Source: Actinomadura craniellae
GTDB taxonomy: Bacteria; Actinomycetota; Actinomycetes; Streptosporangiales; Streptosporangiaceae
DNA length: 64,000 nt
NCBI RefSeq assembly: GCF_003289645.1
Contig: NZ_QLYX01000002.1
Location: 434,001 to 498,000, forward strand
Reading direction: 5' to 3'
The number at the start of each line of letters is the position of its first letter. Position 1 is the stretch's first letter. A program made the position numbers and the translations under genes. The notes under the pieces are model-generated. The model did no database searches. It was not told the origin of the DNA and was given only the letters and a program-made list of their open reading frames with translations. Positions 63,021 through 64,000 of this stretch are shown in pieces.

Positions 63021-64000
63021 ATGCTTCCGCGTCACTTACCGAACCGGTACCACGACCGCGGGGAAGGGCCGGTCGGATACCTGGCGGTGCTCCTGCTCCT
63101 GGCGGCCGTGCTCGGCTCCGTCGGGGCGGTCGTCCCCGGGGAACGCCTCACCCGAGGGATCGAAACGGCGATCTGCCGGCTGGTGGGCGGCCCCTGCCCC
63201 GCCGGGACCACCGCGGCGCCCCCGCCGGCGCGGCCGCCGGACGACCAGTGCGTCACCCGCTCCGGCATCGACCAGCGGACCGAGGGGCGCAAGGTGCTCG
63301 TGGTGGGCGACGAGCAGGTCTCCACCCGGCAGGAGGACGTCCTCGGTGACGGGAGCCTCTCGATCACCACCGCCGACCAGTCCAGCCAGGGCATCGACCT
63401 GGAGCTCGGGCTGGGCGTCCAGTGGAACGGGCTCGGCATCGGGGCGAGCGCGGGCGGCGGGGTGATGTGGACCGGCTCCGACCAGTACCAGTTCCGGTTC
63501 GCCGACCGGCGCGAGGCCGACGCGTTCTACCGGGAGGCCCACCGCCGGGTGGAGGACCACTTCGACGAGCACGGCTTCGGCGCCGTCTTCGACGGCGGGC
63601 TGGCCGAGATCCCGCTCCGGCTCGCCGAGCAGCGCGGCATCCCCTACACCTACATCAACGCCGACGGGCGAAGCGCCTTCGTCCAGGGCCAGGCCACCGT
63701 CGGCATGGGGAACGACACCGGGGAGGTCGGGCTCGGCGGGGGCGGCGAGTACCGGGAGGTCCGCCTGCTGGGCACCTCGGAGTCCGTCGACGCGCAGGGG
63801 AACCGGACGACCGGCCAGTACTACGAGGCCACCAACACGCTGACCCGCGAGCTCTTCGGCGGGGTGCGACTGAACGACGTGGGCGGCCCGGGCGATGTCG
63901 GTGACTGGACCTCCGACGAGACCAACATCTACCACGTCGAGTACGACAGGAACGGCGCCCCGATCCGGGTCACCGCCGTCCAGACCACCCAGTGGGTGTT
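63021..64000 (+). CDS. Large protein with Tad/Flp-pilin-like N-terminus, 5' part
   Basis: The gene runs off the window after about 326 residues. Residues 1-18 are charged (MLPRHLPNRYHDRGEGPVGY), then a hydrophobic helix (LAVLLLLAAVLGSVGAVV) and AICRLVGGPC. This start resembles the TadE/Flp-like leaders of large actinomycete proteins made beside Tad pilus genes. After a Pro linker a beta-rich domain begins (DQCVTRSGIDQRTEGRKVLV), with glycine-rich strands and AQGNRTTGQYYEATNTLTRE. Surface or secreted location is likely. The C-terminal function lies outside the window. Confidence 0.65.
   Translation, partial: MLPRHLPNRYHDRGEGPVGYLAVLLLLAAVLGSVGAVVPGERLTRGIETAICRLVGGPCPAGTTAAPPPARPPDDQCVTRSGIDQRTEGRKVLVVGDEQVSTRQEDVLGDGSLSITTADQSSQGIDLELGLGVQWNGLGIGASAGGGVMWTGSDQYQFRFADRREADAFYREAHRRVEDHFDEHGFGAVFDGGLAEIPLRLAEQRGIPYTYINADGRSAFVQGQATVGMGNDTGEVGLGGGGEYREVRLLGTSESVDAQGNRTTGQYYEATNTLTRELFGGVRLNDVGGPGDVGDWTSDETNIYHVEYDRNGAPIRVTAVQTTQWV

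Overview
The window reads as chromosome of a high-GC actinomycete. GTG starts are common, genes are tightly packed with stop/start overlaps, and the gene set includes a WhiB protein, a GPP34 protein, a SoxR with an iron-sulfur motif, PrsW, tandem CNNM/CBS proteins and an integrated actinomycete-type conjugative element. Genus cannot be fixed from the sequence; a Streptosporangiales or Streptomyces relative fits.

Region 1 (1-3.7 kb) holds the tail of an IclR regulator, a GPP34 protein, a PrsW-type membrane protease and, on the minus strand, a COG2159 amidohydrolase. Region 2 (3.8-21.3 kb, minus strand) is catabolic. One operon (14725 down to 3830) carries a lipoprotein binding protein, SDR, two-domain ABC ATPase, permease, a small monooxygenase, a nitroreductase-fold protein, an alpha/beta hydrolase, and an acyl-CoA synthetase flanked by two unlike acyl-CoA dehydrogenases. 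A second operon (21267 down to 15046) repeats the synthetase plus paired dehydrogenases and adds an HpaB-family flavin monooxygenase and an enoyl-CoA hydratase. A TetR gene (21519) is divergent from it. The same 17-bp palindrome (TCTGAC-N5-GTCAGA type) lies before both operons, so import, activation, beta-oxidation-like dehydrogenation and ring or chain oxidation probably form one regulon. The substrate is unknown.

Region 3 (22.3-29.9 kb) has a PadR/VOC pair with twin operators, a thiolase-like/DUF35 pair, a second TetR, an LLM-class flavoenzyme, a secreted protein and a fifth acyl-CoA dehydrogenase. Region 4 (30.0-33.9 kb) is a scar zone: an orphan type I-E-like CRISPR repeat beside a tRNA-Ser 3' fragment, an XRE regulator whose 3' part runs antisense to a DUF6924-like gene, two decayed genes, then a MerR/SDR operon with a classic 19-bp-spacer promoter.

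Region 5 (33861-48605) is a 14.7-kb integrative element in the 3' end of tRNA-Pro(GGG), bounded by 51-bp direct repeats. It has integrase, excisionase, a prim-pol plus ATPase replication pair, an FtsK/TraB-like translocase, DUF2637 spread protein, WhiB, an XRE repressor with an operator inside a consensus promoter, many tiny ORFs, a DpdA/TGT-like protein, a Pycsar-effector-like membrane protein and a phosphotransferase plus TPR regulator as lower-GC cargo. Two repeat clusters look like its transfer locus and its replication origin.

Region 6 (48.7-64 kb) is ordinary chromosome: two CNNM/CBS transport-type proteins, hemerythrin, an epimerase, a small membrane protein, a DUF3516 helicase, an MBL-fold lactonase-like protein, SoxR, a 1,578-residue protein of unknown function and the start of a large protein with a Tad/Flp-like N-terminus that runs off the edge.
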